NCBI GenBank assembly: GCA_958295805.1
Contig: OY282373.1
Coordinates: forward strand, 715,001-779,000
Origin: an uncultured Nitrospirales bacterium
Lineage (GTDB): Bacteria; Nitrospirota; Nitrospiria; Nitrospirales; UBA8639
Reading direction: 5' to 3'
DNA: 64,000 nt
Numbering within the stretch: the first letter of the stretch is position 1; each line of letters begins with the position of its first letter. A program made the position numbers and the translations under genes. This document shows positions 1 to 8,694 of this stretch, piece after piece. Below the pieces are notes generated by a model that worked only from the letters and a program-made list of their open reading frames with translations, did no database searches and had not been told where the DNA came from.

Positions 1-138
1 CGCCTGTTCCATAATCAATGGCTCAATCTGTTGGCCCTCGATCCGAACACGTTTGCGTTTCATCGCTATCGTCCTGACGCGACGTGGGAGCCCATGGTTC
101 ACTGCCGTGAACGGGTTGTGACTTCTGGCGAGGCATAA
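1..138 (+). CDS. dabA: C-terminal end of DabA-like (DUF2309/UPF0753) protein, partial
   Basis: An open frame enters from the left edge and stops at 136-138, giving the last 45 residues of a protein. The segment reading LFHNQWLNLLALDP followed by a Tyr/Trp-containing tail resembles the C-terminus of the DUF2309 family, where a QLF-x-NGW-x-x-L-x-AxDP pattern precedes the end. DabA pairs with an NuoL-like membrane protein (DabB) to take up inorganic carbon using cation-gradient energy. The stop lies 3 bases before the mrpE start, so it is probably cotranscribed with the antiporter genes. The call rests on a short fragment recalled from family knowledge; the catalytic zinc residues lie outside the window. 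Confidence 0.55.
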   Translation, partial: RLFHNQWLNLLALDPNTFAFHRYRPDATWEPMVHCRERVVTSGEA

Positions 139-141
139 GCG

Positions 142-633
142 ATGCTGAAGGTTACGATGGAGATGCTTCTCAAAACGGCCGCGTTGTTTATCATCTGGCT
201 CATTTTGTCGGGAACGTCTCATCCGTTTAACGTGGGTCTGGGGCTGGTGGCGTCTTTTGTCGTGGCATGGTTGAATTCCGGCCACGCCGATTCGCCGTTC
301 CGACTCGTCCCCGCGTTACGAATGCTCTGGTATCTGCCCTGGCTCTTTGGGCGAATCGTTCAAAGCAGTCTTCATCTGACGGCACTCATTCTTCATCCCG
401 CTTTGCCGATTGCGCCGACACTCATTTATTATCGAACCAGGTTGCAGAGTCAGGCGGCCATCGTTCTGTTGGGAAATTCCATCACGCTAACTCCGGGCAC
501 GATCACGGGTGAAGTCAATGAGCAGGAACTTGTCGTCCACGCTCTGGATGAGGAATCGGGCCACGATCTGACCACGCGCCGCCTTGAACAAAAGATTGCC
601 CACGTGTTCCAGGAACAGACGAGTTCAGAATGA
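142..633 (+). CDS. mrpE: Mrp/Mnh antiporter subunit E
   Basis: A 163-residue membrane protein of the MnhE/MrpE family. The N-terminal third has hydrophobic helices (about residues 8-25 and 30-45), a third helix lies near 60-90, and a soluble tail follows with the typical NSITLTPGT segment near residues 110-120. MrpE is a small subunit of the multisubunit cation/proton antiporter in the inner membrane. It opens a tightly packed operon, starts 3 bases after the DabA-like stop and overlaps mrpF by four bases. A start five codons further in (157) is also possible. Confidence 0.9.
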   Translation: MLKVTMEMLLKTAALFIIWLILSGTSHPFNVGLGLVASFVVAWLNSGHADSPFRLVPALRMLWYLPWLFGRIVQSSLHLTALILHPALPIAPTLIYYRTRLQSQAAIVLLGNSITLTPGTITGEVNEQELVVHALDEESGHDLTTRRLEQKIAHVFQEQTSSE

Positions 634-896
634 AATTCTTTTTTCTGTTCGTGTTGATCGCTCTCGCCGTCCTTATTCTGGTCTATTTGTATCGCGTGGT
701 CCAAGGGCCGACGATCTATGATCGCGTGTTAGGTCTGAACGGGATTTCAACGAAAGCCATTATTCTGTTGGTCCTGATCGGGACCGTCTACGAACGAGTC
801 GATATGTTCGTGGATATCTCCACGGGGTATGCCCTGTTGAATTTGGTCGGGGCCTTGGCCATTGCGAAATTTCTTGAACAGCGAGGGAGCGTGTAA
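630..896 (+). CDS. mrpF: Mrp/Mnh antiporter subunit F
   Basis: An 88-residue protein with three predicted transmembrane helices, the size and topology of MrpF/MnhF. The conserved segment GPTIYDRVLGLN near residues 26-37 is diagnostic. It is a structural subunit of the Mrp complex in the inner membrane. It overlaps the end of mrpE (ATGA) and abuts mrpG, indicating translational coupling. Confidence 0.9.
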   Translation: MKFFFLFVLIALAVLILVYLYRVVQGPTIYDRVLGLNGISTKAIILLVLIGTVYERVDMFVDISTGYALLNLVGALAIAKFLEQRGSV

Positions 897-1196
897 ATGT
901 CCGCGTTGGCCATTGCGCTCATTCTCGCGGGATTGTTTTTTCTGGTCGTCGCGGCAATCGGAATGCTGCGCTTGCCGGACGTGTTTACCCGTTGCCATGC
1001 CCTGTCACTGACTGATTCCCTGGGAGCGTTTCTGGTCTTGGCCGGGTTGGCCGTTTATCAGGGATTCAGCCTGAACCTGCTCAAAATTCTGGTGGTCCTC
1101 ATGCTGATTTATCTGCTCAATCCCGTTATTGCCCACGCCACCATTCGAGCGGCTCTTCGCTCGGGACTCAGACCGTGGAGGAGAGAATCGCCATGA
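897..1196 (+). CDS. mrpG: Mrp/Mnh antiporter subunit G
   Basis: A 99-residue MnhG/PhaG-family protein with three hydrophobic helices. The family signature GMLRLPDVFTRCHA appears near residues 22-35, followed by a TDSLGAF-type segment. It contributes to the Mrp cation/proton antiporter in the inner membrane. It begins directly after the mrpF stop and overlaps the next gene by four bases at 1193-1196. Confidence 0.92.
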   Translation: MSALAIALILAGLFFLVVAAIGMLRLPDVFTRCHALSLTDSLGAFLVLAGLAVYQGFSLNLLKILVVLMLIYLLNPVIAHATIRAALRSGLRPWRRESP

Positions 1197-1723
1197 CGTT
1201 TTCATTTGAAGTTCCTCTTCTGATTCTCCTGATTCTGACGGCGGCGGGAGCCATTCTGGTCAAAGACCTGGTGCCGGCGGTGTTTATTTTGGGGTCCTAC
1301 AGTTTCTTTTTAGCGTTGGTGTGGGCGTGTCTTGGCGCCGTGGACGTGGCGTTTGTTGAAGCGGTCGTGGGCGCCGGCTTGGCCACGGTGTTTTTTCTGT
1401 TGACGCTCTTCAGGACGGCTCAAAAGGATACCCGCCTGTATCCCTCTTCCTATCGCGGGGCCGCGCTGATCGGATTGCCGCTCCTGGGTTTCCTCATTTT
1501 GTATGCAGCCAATGACCTTCCCAAGTTTGGCGATCCTGCGTCTCCCGCAAGCGTTCACGTTTCTCCCGTTTACCTGGAAAACAGTCTGCACGACACCCGG
1601 ACGCCCAACGTCGTCACCTCGGTGCTCATGGATTATCGGGCTCTGGACACGTTGATTGAAACCGTTGTGATTTTTACGGCCGGGATTGCCTGTGCCTTGT
1701 TGCTGGGGAGGAGCCGGGAATGA
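1193..1723 (+). CDS. MrpA C-terminal-type subunit (DUF4040/MbhD-MbhE-like)
   Basis: A 176-residue membrane protein corresponding to the C-terminal part of MrpA, encoded here as a separate gene. The first about 75 residues form the DUF4040/MbhD-like unit (AVFILGSYSFFLALVW, then VDVAFVEAVVGAG). The last about 45 carry the MbhE-like pattern NVVTSVLMDYRALDTLIE. The ATG at 1193 overlaps the mrpG stop; a GTG at 1175 is in frame but less likely. A split MrpA is usual in archaeal-type Mrp and Mbh complexes. The large antiporter portion is probably supplied by the NuoL-like gene at 4034. Confidence 0.8.
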   Translation: MTFSFEVPLLILLILTAAGAILVKDLVPAVFILGSYSFFLALVWACLGAVDVAFVEAVVGAGLATVFFLLTLFRTAQKDTRLYPSSYRGAALIGLPLLGFLILYAANDLPKFGDPASPASVHVSPVYLENSLHDTRTPNVVTSVLMDYRALDTLIETVVIFTAGIACALLLGRSRE

Positions 1724-2169
1724 TCCACGCGCACGATAGTCTGATCGTGCTGATGTTGGGACGGATCCTGATTCCCTTGGTGCAATTGTATGGACTGTAC
1801 GTGTTGTTCTTCGGACAGTATGGCCCGGGTGGGGGATTCGTGGGTGGGGTTATTTTTGGCACGAGTATGATTTTATCCGTCCTCATTTTTGGTCACGGCG
1901 CTTCGTACAGCACCATGGCGAGGACGGTGCGCCACGGTGATGGAGTGGGGTTGCTGATTTTTGCCGGAGTCGGCGGATTGTGTCTGATCGGGGGAGGGGA
2001 GTTTTTGAATTACGCGGCACTCGAGATCCCCGGTCTCGACGTGGCCTCACGTCGTTATCTGGGGATTGTGCTGGCGCAAATCGGCGTGGCGGTCGACGTC
2101 GGCGTGACGGCCATTTCCATTGTGTTCAGTTTGTCGTTCGATCACGAAGACGGGGACTCCCATGCTTGA
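1720..2169 (+). CDS. mrpB: Mrp/Mnh antiporter subunit B
   Basis: A 149-residue MnhB-domain protein with four predicted membrane helices. The signature LYVLFFGQYGPGGGFVGG lies near residues 27-44 and is typical of MrpB. It overlaps the preceding gene by four bases and the following mrpC by eight, so the operon is translationally coupled. A glycine-rich stretch in the middle (GVGGLCLIGGGEFLN) precedes the last two helices. Confidence 0.92.
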   Translation: MIHAHDSLIVLMLGRILIPLVQLYGLYVLFFGQYGPGGGFVGGVIFGTSMILSVLIFGHGASYSTMARTVRHGDGVGLLIFAGVGGLCLIGGGEFLNYAALEIPGLDVASRRYLGIVLAQIGVAVDVGVTAISIVFSLSFDHEDGDSHA

Positions 2170-2539
2170 GCTCATTGAGGCGTGGCTTCACCGGCCAAAC
2201 TTTATCGCCTTCGTGATCCTGTTTCTTTGGGGCTTCTACATCATGGTGACCCATCATAACTTCGTGAAAAAGCTCATCGGCATGTACATCGTGCAGACCA
2301 GCGTGATTTTTTTCTTGGTGGCGATCAGTGCGAAAACGGGCGCCACGGTTCCTATCCTGTTGTCCGGAACGGTCCCCGTCCACGCTGAAACCTATGCCAA
2401 TCCCTTACCGCACGTGTTGACGCTCACGGCGATCGTGGTCCAAGTCGCCACCTTGGGCGTTTCGTTGGCCTTGGTCGCGGCGATTTATCGAAAATACGGC
2501 AGCTTGGATGAAGATGAAATTTTGAAGAGGTTGGAATGA
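2162..2539 (+). CDS. mrpC: Mrp/Mnh antiporter subunit C (NuoK-like)
   Basis: A 125-residue NuoK/MnhC-family protein with three membrane helices. It has the segment LIGMYIVQTSVIFFLV near residues 35-50 and HVLTLTAIVVQVATLG near 85-100, where a T-x-I-V segment is characteristic of MrpC. The ATG at 2162 is chosen because it starts the family-conserved N-terminus; a GTG-type upstream extension would lie inside mrpB. It overlaps mrpD by four bases. Confidence 0.9.
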   Translation: MLELIEAWLHRPNFIAFVILFLWGFYIMVTHHNFVKKLIGMYIVQTSVIFFLVAISAKTGATVPILLSGTVPVHAETYANPLPHVLTLTAIVVQVATLGVSLALVAAIYRKYGSLDEDEILKRLE

Positions 2540-4005
2540 GAGATCACGCGCCGGCGATCCTCTTCCTGCTTCCGTTCGTGACGGCCATCTCGTTGCCCAT
2601 GGTCGGCTTGAAACGTCGTGAGTGGTGTCGCCCCATGGCGTTAGTGGCCGTGTCCGCCATGGGTCCGGTTGCCTTGGCCAATCTCATGGTCGTCCTGAAT
2701 CATGGAGAGATTCGCTATGCCTTCAGCGGATGGGCGGCTCCGATTGGCATTGAATGGGTCGCCGACGGCCTGGCGAGCGTCGTCATGGTGGTCGTCAGTT
2801 TCTTGGCGTTGCTTGCTCTGATCCACGCGGGTCCGACGTCGCCTCAGACGCTTGGGCAACGGATCGTGCCCTACTACACGTTGATCCTTTTGTTGATTTC
2901 AGCACTGACGGGGATCGTCTTTGCCGGGGATTTATTTAACGTGTTCGTGTTCCTGGAAGTGGCCGCGTTGTCGGGGTACGCCCTGGTAGGAGTCGCAGGA
3001 GGAAAGGCGCTCGTCTCCGCCTTTCGCTATCTCATTTTGGGTACGCTCGGGGCCTCCTTGTACTTATTGGGGGTCGGGTACTTTTACGCGGCAACGGGAA
3101 CGCTGAACATGGCGGACTTGGCCCTGCGCGTGCCTGCATTAGTGACGTCCAAAGCCATCGTCGGCGGGTTGATTTTCATGTTCCTTGGCCTTGCGATCAA
3201 GATGGCGCTCATGCCGCTTCACGGATGGTTGCCTGACGCCTATACGCATGCACCGGAAGCCGTGTCACCGCTCCTCGCCTCTCTTGTCACCAAGGTGGCG
3301 TTGATCGCCTGGGTTCGGATCATGTTTGGGGTGGTGGGTCCTGATACGGAAATTGAACACGTGCCGGTCCTCATTCTTCTGGAGGAATTGGGGGCAATCG
3401 CAGCGGTCGTCGGGGCCTTACTCGCGTTGACTCAACATGAACTCAAACGAATGTTCGCCTACGGCGGCATTTCTCACATCGGGTTGATTCTCGTCGGAGT
3501 GGGGTTGGGCAATCCAACGGGTTTTGCCGGCGGCCTGTTTTATTTGATTAATGACGCGGTCATGCAAGCGGCACTTTTTTTCCTGGCGGGTGCCGTCGTG
3601 TATCAGTATGGCGCCCGGACCATTGATGAGTTGGGGTGTTTGCGTGGACAAGCCCCATGGATGACGGGTGCGCTGATCGTCATGGCCATGTCGATGGTCG
3701 GGTTTCCCCCGACCGGTGGATTTTTTGGCAAATGGTACATTATTCTGGGTGCCATCGAGGCTCACCATTATTTTGCCGTTGCGGCAGTGATTCTCTCCAC
3801 CATTTTAACGCTGGCGTATTTTGTCAAACTCTTTGAACGTATCTTCCGGGACCGTCCGGTATCCTCCGTGATGAGCCCGGTGGAGGCACCCTTGTCCTTA
3901 AAGGTGAGCGTGGGAGCCGTGTCCGCGACGATTATTCTTTTGGGAGTGTGGAGCGATCCGATCGTCGGATTCCTGCTCAAGACTGCCGTGCCCACGGGGT
4001 GGTAA
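2536..4005 (+). CDS. mrpD: Mrp antiporter subunit D (proton-translocating NuoM/N-like)
   Basis: A 489-residue polytopic protein of the proton-antiporter M family with about 14 predicted helices. Antiporter signatures include the Glu in LFNVFVFLEVAALSGYALVG (TM5 glutamate), the KMALMPLHGWLPDAYTHAPEAVS segment with its conserved Lys, and the QHELKRMFAYGGISHIG segment (TM12 lysine region). It is expected to be one of the ion-pumping subunits of the complex. It overlaps mrpC by four bases and is followed 28 bases later by the NuoL-like gene. Confidence 0.88.
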   Translation: MRDHAPAILFLLPFVTAISLPMVGLKRREWCRPMALVAVSAMGPVALANLMVVLNHGEIRYAFSGWAAPIGIEWVADGLASVVMVVVSFLALLALIHAGPTSPQTLGQRIVPYYTLILLLISALTGIVFAGDLFNVFVFLEVAALSGYALVGVAGGKALVSAFRYLILGTLGASLYLLGVGYFYAATGTLNMADLALRVPALVTSKAIVGGLIFMFLGLAIKMALMPLHGWLPDAYTHAPEAVSPLLASLVTKVALIAWVRIMFGVVGPDTEIEHVPVLILLEELGAIAAVVGALLALTQHELKRMFAYGGISHIGLILVGVGLGNPTGFAGGLFYLINDAVMQAALFFLAGAVVYQYGARTIDELGCLRGQAPWMTGALIVMAMSMVGFPPTGGFFGKWYIILGAIEAHHYFAVAAVILSTILTLAYFVKLFERIFRDRPVSSVMSPVEAPLSLKVSVGAVSATIILLGVWSDPIVGFLLKTAVPTGW

Positions 4006-4033
4006 GGCATCATCGTTCGTTCGAAACCGTCCT

Positions 4034-6145
4034 ATGTCCGTGTACACTCTGATTCCTCTCCTTCCCTTGATGGCGTTTCTGACCCTCACGTCGGGGGGAC
4101 GATGGTGGGGAGGAGCAAGCCACAAAGTGGCGATTCCTGCAATCGGCCTCTCCTTCGGTCTCTCGATCGGCGCGTTTGTCGAAGTCCTGAGCCATGGCCC
4201 GATCGCGATTCCCCTGTATCGACTGATTCAGTCGGGCAATCTTATTGTCGACCTCGGGTTGTACGTCGACCAACTGACCGCGTTGCTGTTGCTGCTGGTC
4301 ACGATGGTGAGCAGCGTCGTCCACGTCTATGCTTCCCGTTACATGATCGGGGACCCACGATACAATCGGTTCTTCGCGATCACGTCGCTCTTTACCTTTG
4401 CCATGCTCATGCTGGTGATGAGTCGCAATCTGCTCATGCTCTACGTCTTTTGGGAAGTCATGGGCCTGTGTTCCTATCTCCTGATTGCTCATTGGGCGGA
4501 ACGACCGGCCGCGTGTTCCGCGGCGACGAAAGCCTTTTTGGTCAACGCCGTGGCTGACGTCGGCTTCGGCTTCGGCGTGATCCTCACCTTCGTGACGTTC
4601 GGGACGCTCGACATTCCTCAGATACTGGACCAGGCTTCTTCCGCGTCCGATCAGACGGTGAATCTGTTGGGATGGGCGGGGGGTGACCTTCACCTTCGGT
4701 CCGTCACGCTCATCACGCTTTGCTTCTTTACGGGCGCGATGGGCAAATCCGCACAAATCCCGTTTCACGTCTGGTTGCCCTTTGCCATGGAGGCCCCGAC
4801 GCCCGTGTCGGCGTTGATTCACGCCGCGACCATGGTCAACGCCGGTCCGTTTCTGTTGGTGCGATTGAGTCCGTTGATCGTGCTTTCTCCCGTCGCCATG
4901 ACGATCATCGCGGTGATCGGAGCGACAACCGCGGTGTTCGCCGGCGTGGTCTCCCTGACCCAGTCCGACGTGAAAAAGATTCTGGCCTATTCCACGATCA
5001 GCCACATCGGATTCATGATTATGACGTGTGGCGTGGGGGCGTTCGTCGTCGCGATTTTCCATTTGTTGGCCCATGGCTTTTTGAAAGGATTTTTATTCTT
5101 ATCGACCGGCAACGCTCTGCAAGTCGTCCACGCCCACGGGCATACCGCCTCTGATTCCGGACGCGATGGGCAAGCGCCGAGGCTCTTGGTCGCCGGAGCA
5201 TTGACGTTGGCGTGCCTTCCGCCGTTTGTGATTTTTTCCGGACCTTATGAATCGTTGTGGACGGTCCAGCAGTTCGCCTCCGCGAAAGCCGCCTTTTGGG
5301 TGATTGGCTTAATCACCGTCTTTTGTACGGGCATGTATCTCTTTCGCGGAATGCTCTCACTCTTTCAGCAGGAACTTGCCGTCGGCGTCCCGGGAGGTGA
5401 GGGTCCCGTTCTGACTCGCCCTCGGTTGTTTTCATCGTCTCACTTCATCGGGGTCATCGTCGGAGCCATCGTGATGAGCTGCGTGTTGGTGGTCCTCTGG
5501 AGGTGGTTTGCTCAATTTTTAGCGCCTGCGTTGACGCGACCCGTGGCGTCGCTTGCCGAGTCGTCTCCAATGACTTGGCCGTTCCTTCGAGGCTCAGGAC
5601 AAGCTCTGTGGTTCGTGGTCCCGCTTGTCGTGGCATTGAGTGGTTGGGGATTCGCCTACTGGTTGCACGTGAATCCTCAACGGTCCCCGTGGAGACGGTC
5701 GGAGCGGGGAAAAACGTTGTACGTGCTGTTTCTCAACAAGGTGTACGTGGATGAAATCTATGACGTCTACGTGGTGCAACCCACGCTTCGACTGGCCGGC
5801 TGGTTGTGGAAAACCGTTGATCTTGGAGGAATTGATCGCGTGATTATGAGCATAGGCGGCACGTCAGTTGCCCTTGCCCGATGGCTGTGGCACGTTGTGG
5901 ACGTGAAAGGCATTGATCGCGTCGTCGTCGGGAGCGGGGGGCAAACCATGAGCGTCGCCATGTGGCTGTGGCGGATGATTGATATTCGGGGCATTGAAAA
6001 GAACGTTGAACGATTGGGAGACCAGGTTGATGCCACGGGTCATCCGTTGCACAGAGTCGAACCACGGACGCTTCAGCACCACTTGCTCGTCATCGTCTTC
6101 TGGCTGATTACCGCGATAGGACTGTTCTATTGGTTTGTGGCATGA
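4034..6145 (+). CDS. NuoL/MrpA-like proton-translocating subunit
   Basis: A 703-residue NuoL-type antiporter protein. The N-terminal half has the NuoL core: LGLYVDQLTALLLLLVTMVSSVVHVYA, then SRYMIGDPRYNRFFA, then a VFWEVMGLCSYLL helix with the conserved Glu, then KSAQIPFHVWLPFAMEAPTPVSALIHAATMVNAG. It continues with the QSDVKKILAYSTISHIG segment and a histidine-rich linker (HAHGHTASD). The C-terminal part (residues about 585-665) contains three tandem copies of an LW-x3-D-x2-GI-(D/E) unit of about 32 residues before a last membrane helix. Given the neighbouring MrpA C-terminal gene it probably serves as the A subunit; a DabB-type role beside the DabA-like gene is the main alternative. Confidence 0.8.
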   Translation: MSVYTLIPLLPLMAFLTLTSGGRWWGGASHKVAIPAIGLSFGLSIGAFVEVLSHGPIAIPLYRLIQSGNLIVDLGLYVDQLTALLLLLVTMVSSVVHVYASRYMIGDPRYNRFFAITSLFTFAMLMLVMSRNLLMLYVFWEVMGLCSYLLIAHWAERPAACSAATKAFLVNAVADVGFGFGVILTFVTFGTLDIPQILDQASSASDQTVNLLGWAGGDLHLRSVTLITLCFFTGAMGKSAQIPFHVWLPFAMEAPTPVSALIHAATMVNAGPFLLVRLSPLIVLSPVAMTIIAVIGATTAVFAGVVSLTQSDVKKILAYSTISHIGFMIMTCGVGAFVVAIFHLLAHGFLKGFLFLSTGNALQVVHAHGHTASDSGRDGQAPRLLVAGALTLACLPPFVIFSGPYESLWTVQQFASAKAAFWVIGLITVFCTGMYLFRGMLSLFQQELAVGVPGGEGPVLTRPRLFSSSHFIGVIVGAIVMSCVLVVLWRWFAQFLAPALTRPVASLAESSPMTWPFLRGSGQALWFVVPLVVALSGWGFAYWLHVNPQRSPWRRSERGKTLYVLFLNKVYVDEIYDVYVVQPTLRLAGWLWKTVDLGGIDRVIMSIGGTSVALARWLWHVVDVKGIDRVVVGSGGQTMSVAMWLWRMIDIRGIEKNVERLGDQVDATGHPLHRVEPRTLQHHLLVIVFWLITAIGLFYWFVA

Positions 6146-6199
6146 ATGCCCCGTTGATCACCGTGAAGTGCCACGTCGGTGTTTCCTGAAGAACGCGTC

Positions 6200-7711
6200 A
6201 TGAGTTCAATCGTTGCAGACCACGTTCTCAGTTGGATGATTGCCGTTCCGTTTCTTGGGATTGCGGTCCTGGTTTTCGTTCGGGATCGGGAATGGATTCG
6301 CCGAACGGCCCTTGCGGCGACGCTGTTGGATTTTGGTCTGTCCCTGATGCTCTGGGCCGGGTTTGACGTCGGAAATCAGGGCATGCAGTTTGTGGAGCGC
6401 ATGCCGTGGATGCCCACCTTCAACATTCAGTACGCCGTTGGCGTGGACGGCATCAGTCTCCCGCTGGTCGTGCTGACCACGCTGCTCTGTCCTCTTTGCG
6501 TCCTCTGTTCGTGGCGTTCCATCAATACGAGAGTCAAAGCGTTCATGATGCTGATCCTGTTGGTTGAAGGGGCGATGATCGTGGTCTTTACGGCTCTGGA
6601 CGTGTTCCTCTTTTTTATGTTGTGGGAAGTGACCATGATTCCCATGTATTTCCTGATCATTTTATGGGGAGGGCCGAATCGCATCGCGGCGGGCATCAAA
6701 TTCATCTTATATAGTTTGACGGGCAGCTTGTTGCTGTTGGTGGCGATTTTGGGGTTATACCTGGAAGGCGGCCGGACATTCGACGTCCTCGCTCTTGCCG
6801 GTCACACGTATTCATCGCAAGCGCAGTTTTGGATTTTCCTCGCCTTCTTTCTGGCTTTTGCCATCAAGATGCCGATGTTGCCCTTTCATACGTGGCTGCC
6901 GGACGCGCATTCAGAAGCCCCGACCGCGGGAAGCGTGGTCCTTGCCGGGGTGTTGTTGAAAATGGGCGGATATGGATTTTTGCGATTTTGTCTTCCCGTC
7001 TTTCCCGAGGCGTCCGCACAATTTGCGCCGTTCATTTTATGGCTGTCGGTCGCGGCCATTCTTTACGGCGGGTACATGGCCTTGGCGCAGTCCGACCTTA
7101 AAAAGCTCGTGGCGTATTCTTCGATTTCCCACATGGGATTTGTGACCCTGGGGATTTTTGTCTTCAACCATCAGGGCATCCAGGGCGCGGTCCTCCAGAT
7201 GTTTAATCACGGCGTGACGACCGGAGCCCTGTTTTTAGCGGTCGGACAGTTGTATGACCGCACACACAGTCGTTCCGTTCATGATTACGGCGGCCTTCAT
7301 GCAACCATGCCGCGATTTGTGGTGCTGTTGTGCCTCTTTTCCGTGGCGTCGTTCGGTCTGCCTGGGACGTGTAACTTTATCGGGGAATTTCTGGTCCTCG
7401 TCGGGACGTCATCCGAAAGTTTCGTCAAAGTGCTGCTGGCCATGGGTGGGATCGTCTTGGCGGCCGCGTATATGCTCTGGATGTTGCAGCGCGTCGCGTT
7501 TGGACGATCACGAACGGCGTTTGCCGCACGGCTACCCGATCTGAACTGGCGAGAAACGGCGACGATGATTCCTTTGGTGGTCATGGTGTTCTGGATTGGA
7601 TTGTATCCCGGGCCTTTCCTCGACGTGATGGACGCGAGCGTTTCGCACCTCGTGGAACACGTGACGGGAACGCTCGGACTTGAGGTTTCCCAACGTTCTC
7701 CCGGTCCCTGA
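6200..7711 (+). CDS. NuoM-like proton-translocating subunit
   Basis: A 503-residue NuoM-type protein and the last gene of the cluster. Family signatures include QYAVGVDGISLPLVVLTT, FFMLWEVTMIPMYFLI with the conserved Glu, KMPMLPFHTWLPDAHSEAPT and SDLKKLVAYSSISHMGF. Together with MrpD and the NuoL-like protein this gives the cluster three large ion-pumping subunits, one more than a normal Mrp. The ATG at 6200 is preferred over an upstream GTG at 6179 because it directly precedes the family-like N-terminus. The 54 bases after the NuoL-like gene show no further gene. Confidence 0.82.
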   Translation: MSSIVADHVLSWMIAVPFLGIAVLVFVRDREWIRRTALAATLLDFGLSLMLWAGFDVGNQGMQFVERMPWMPTFNIQYAVGVDGISLPLVVLTTLLCPLCVLCSWRSINTRVKAFMMLILLVEGAMIVVFTALDVFLFFMLWEVTMIPMYFLIILWGGPNRIAAGIKFILYSLTGSLLLLVAILGLYLEGGRTFDVLALAGHTYSSQAQFWIFLAFFLAFAIKMPMLPFHTWLPDAHSEAPTAGSVVLAGVLLKMGGYGFLRFCLPVFPEASAQFAPFILWLSVAAILYGGYMALAQSDLKKLVAYSSISHMGFVTLGIFVFNHQGIQGAVLQMFNHGVTTGALFLAVGQLYDRTHSRSVHDYGGLHATMPRFVVLLCLFSVASFGLPGTCNFIGEFLVLVGTSSESFVKVLLAMGGIVLAAAYMLWMLQRVAFGRSRTAFAARLPDLNWRETATMIPLVVMVFWIGLYPGPFLDVMDASVSHLVEHVTGTLGLEVSQRSPGP

Positions 7712-7794
7712 ACCTTGACGAACGTCGTTGCCTTCACGCGAACATGTTTTTCTGCCCTTGACTTGGTCTCGATTGCGTCTTATTACTTCATGAT

Positions 7795-8379
7795 ATGAGT
7801 CAACCGCGTCCATTAACGCATGATGAGAAAAAAGCCGCGGAGGCGGCCTTCCAGGGCCGACCGTTCGATGCCTCCTGGTCGAAATCTGCTCAGGGCATCT
7901 ATGAGGGTATTCTCAAAGCACGCGGTGACGTGGTGGATGCCGACTCCATTGAGACCAGCCCCGCGTCACCAACGCACACCCGCCACGTAACCTCCCGCCA
8001 GGACGCCATTGACGCCGGCTTACTTGTTGACGTGACCCCAAAGGCCCAACGCATCGGCTTGAATCTGGCCGTGGGGATTACCAAGTCGTTATGGGATCGG
8101 AGCATCACCCAGGCCGTGGAACTTGATCCGCATGAATGGGATCTCCGGGTCCGGGACATGTTGCTGGCCGTTCGCCTGCGACTTGCCGGTCTCGAAACGC
8201 CCATGCCGTGGATTGAAGTGCCGGTCTTGTTTCCGGCGGAGCACGGCGAAGCGTCACCCCGGATGTTTCCCATCTATGCCTTATTTCACAAAGATCCCGT
8301 TGCCGAAGACTGCCTGACGCTCATTCACCCGAATGAATGGTCTTCCATGCGCCTCTCGTCTCATTCCGACCAGGAATAA
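7795..8379 (+). CDS. DUF6573-like protein of unknown function
   Basis: A soluble 194-residue protein. The middle carries SRQDAIDAGLLVDVTPKAQ (residues about 62-80) followed by a segment on a helix-Trp pattern (LAVGITKSLWDRSI). This is the pattern of the DUF6573 family seen in phages, plasmids and chromosomes. No catalytic motif or membrane segment is visible. It stands alone, 83 bases after the antiporter cluster and about 160 bases before the transposon-like element. The family name is recalled, and no function can be assigned. Confidence 0.55.
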   Translation: MSQPRPLTHDEKKAAEAAFQGRPFDASWSKSAQGIYEGILKARGDVVDADSIETSPASPTHTRHVTSRQDAIDAGLLVDVTPKAQRIGLNLAVGITKSLWDRSITQAVELDPHEWDLRVRDMLLAVRLRLAGLETPMPWIEVPVLFPAEHGEASPRMFPIYALFHKDPVAEDCLTLIHPNEWSSMRLSSHSDQE

Positions 8380-8540
8380 GAGCCGCCTTTCACCGATACT
8401 TTTTGAAGGACTTCCCCTCCTCTCTTCGACGTTCTTGATTGCGTCATTTTCGAAGCAACGGCATATCATCAATCAAGCATAGGGGAAGACGCCGCAAGAC
8501 ATGTTCATGCCTCCGAACAGGGATGGCTCGGCTCCAATCA

Positions 8541-8555
8541 GAGACCTTTGCAAAA
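8541..8555. repeat. Left terminal inverted repeat of the element
   Basis: GAGACCTTTGCAAAA, exact inverted match to 11136-11150, preceded by AATCA at 8536-8540. Confidence 0.8.
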
Positions 8556-8570
8556 ATCGTCATTCCCGCC

Positions 8571-8650
8571 CTTCCCCCTCCTCGAAGGGATACGCCCACC
8601 GGGTTTCAACCTGGAACCCGGCTTCCCCGGCCAGAACGGGGACAAATAAA
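8571..8650. repeat. Two CRISPR-like hairpin repeats, degenerate
   Basis: Two units begin with CTTCCCC at 8571 and 8622, each followed by a short variable centre and a GGG-rich right arm, then ATAC or ACAA. They match the pattern of better preserved units at 10673-10813. The spacing of 51 bases is not that of a functional I-E array, so these are relics or REP-like palindromes. Confidence 0.35.
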
Positions 8651-8694
8651 ATACCGTCCCGTCCGCCAAATACCCGTCAAGCAAGCGCCCCGGC

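Noticed and set aside
4010-5074. 354-residue open frame on the minus strand inside the NuoL-like gene
   Set aside because: Its product is Arg/His/Gln-rich low-complexity text, and the opposite strand encodes a strongly conserved antiporter protein. It is an antisense shadow.
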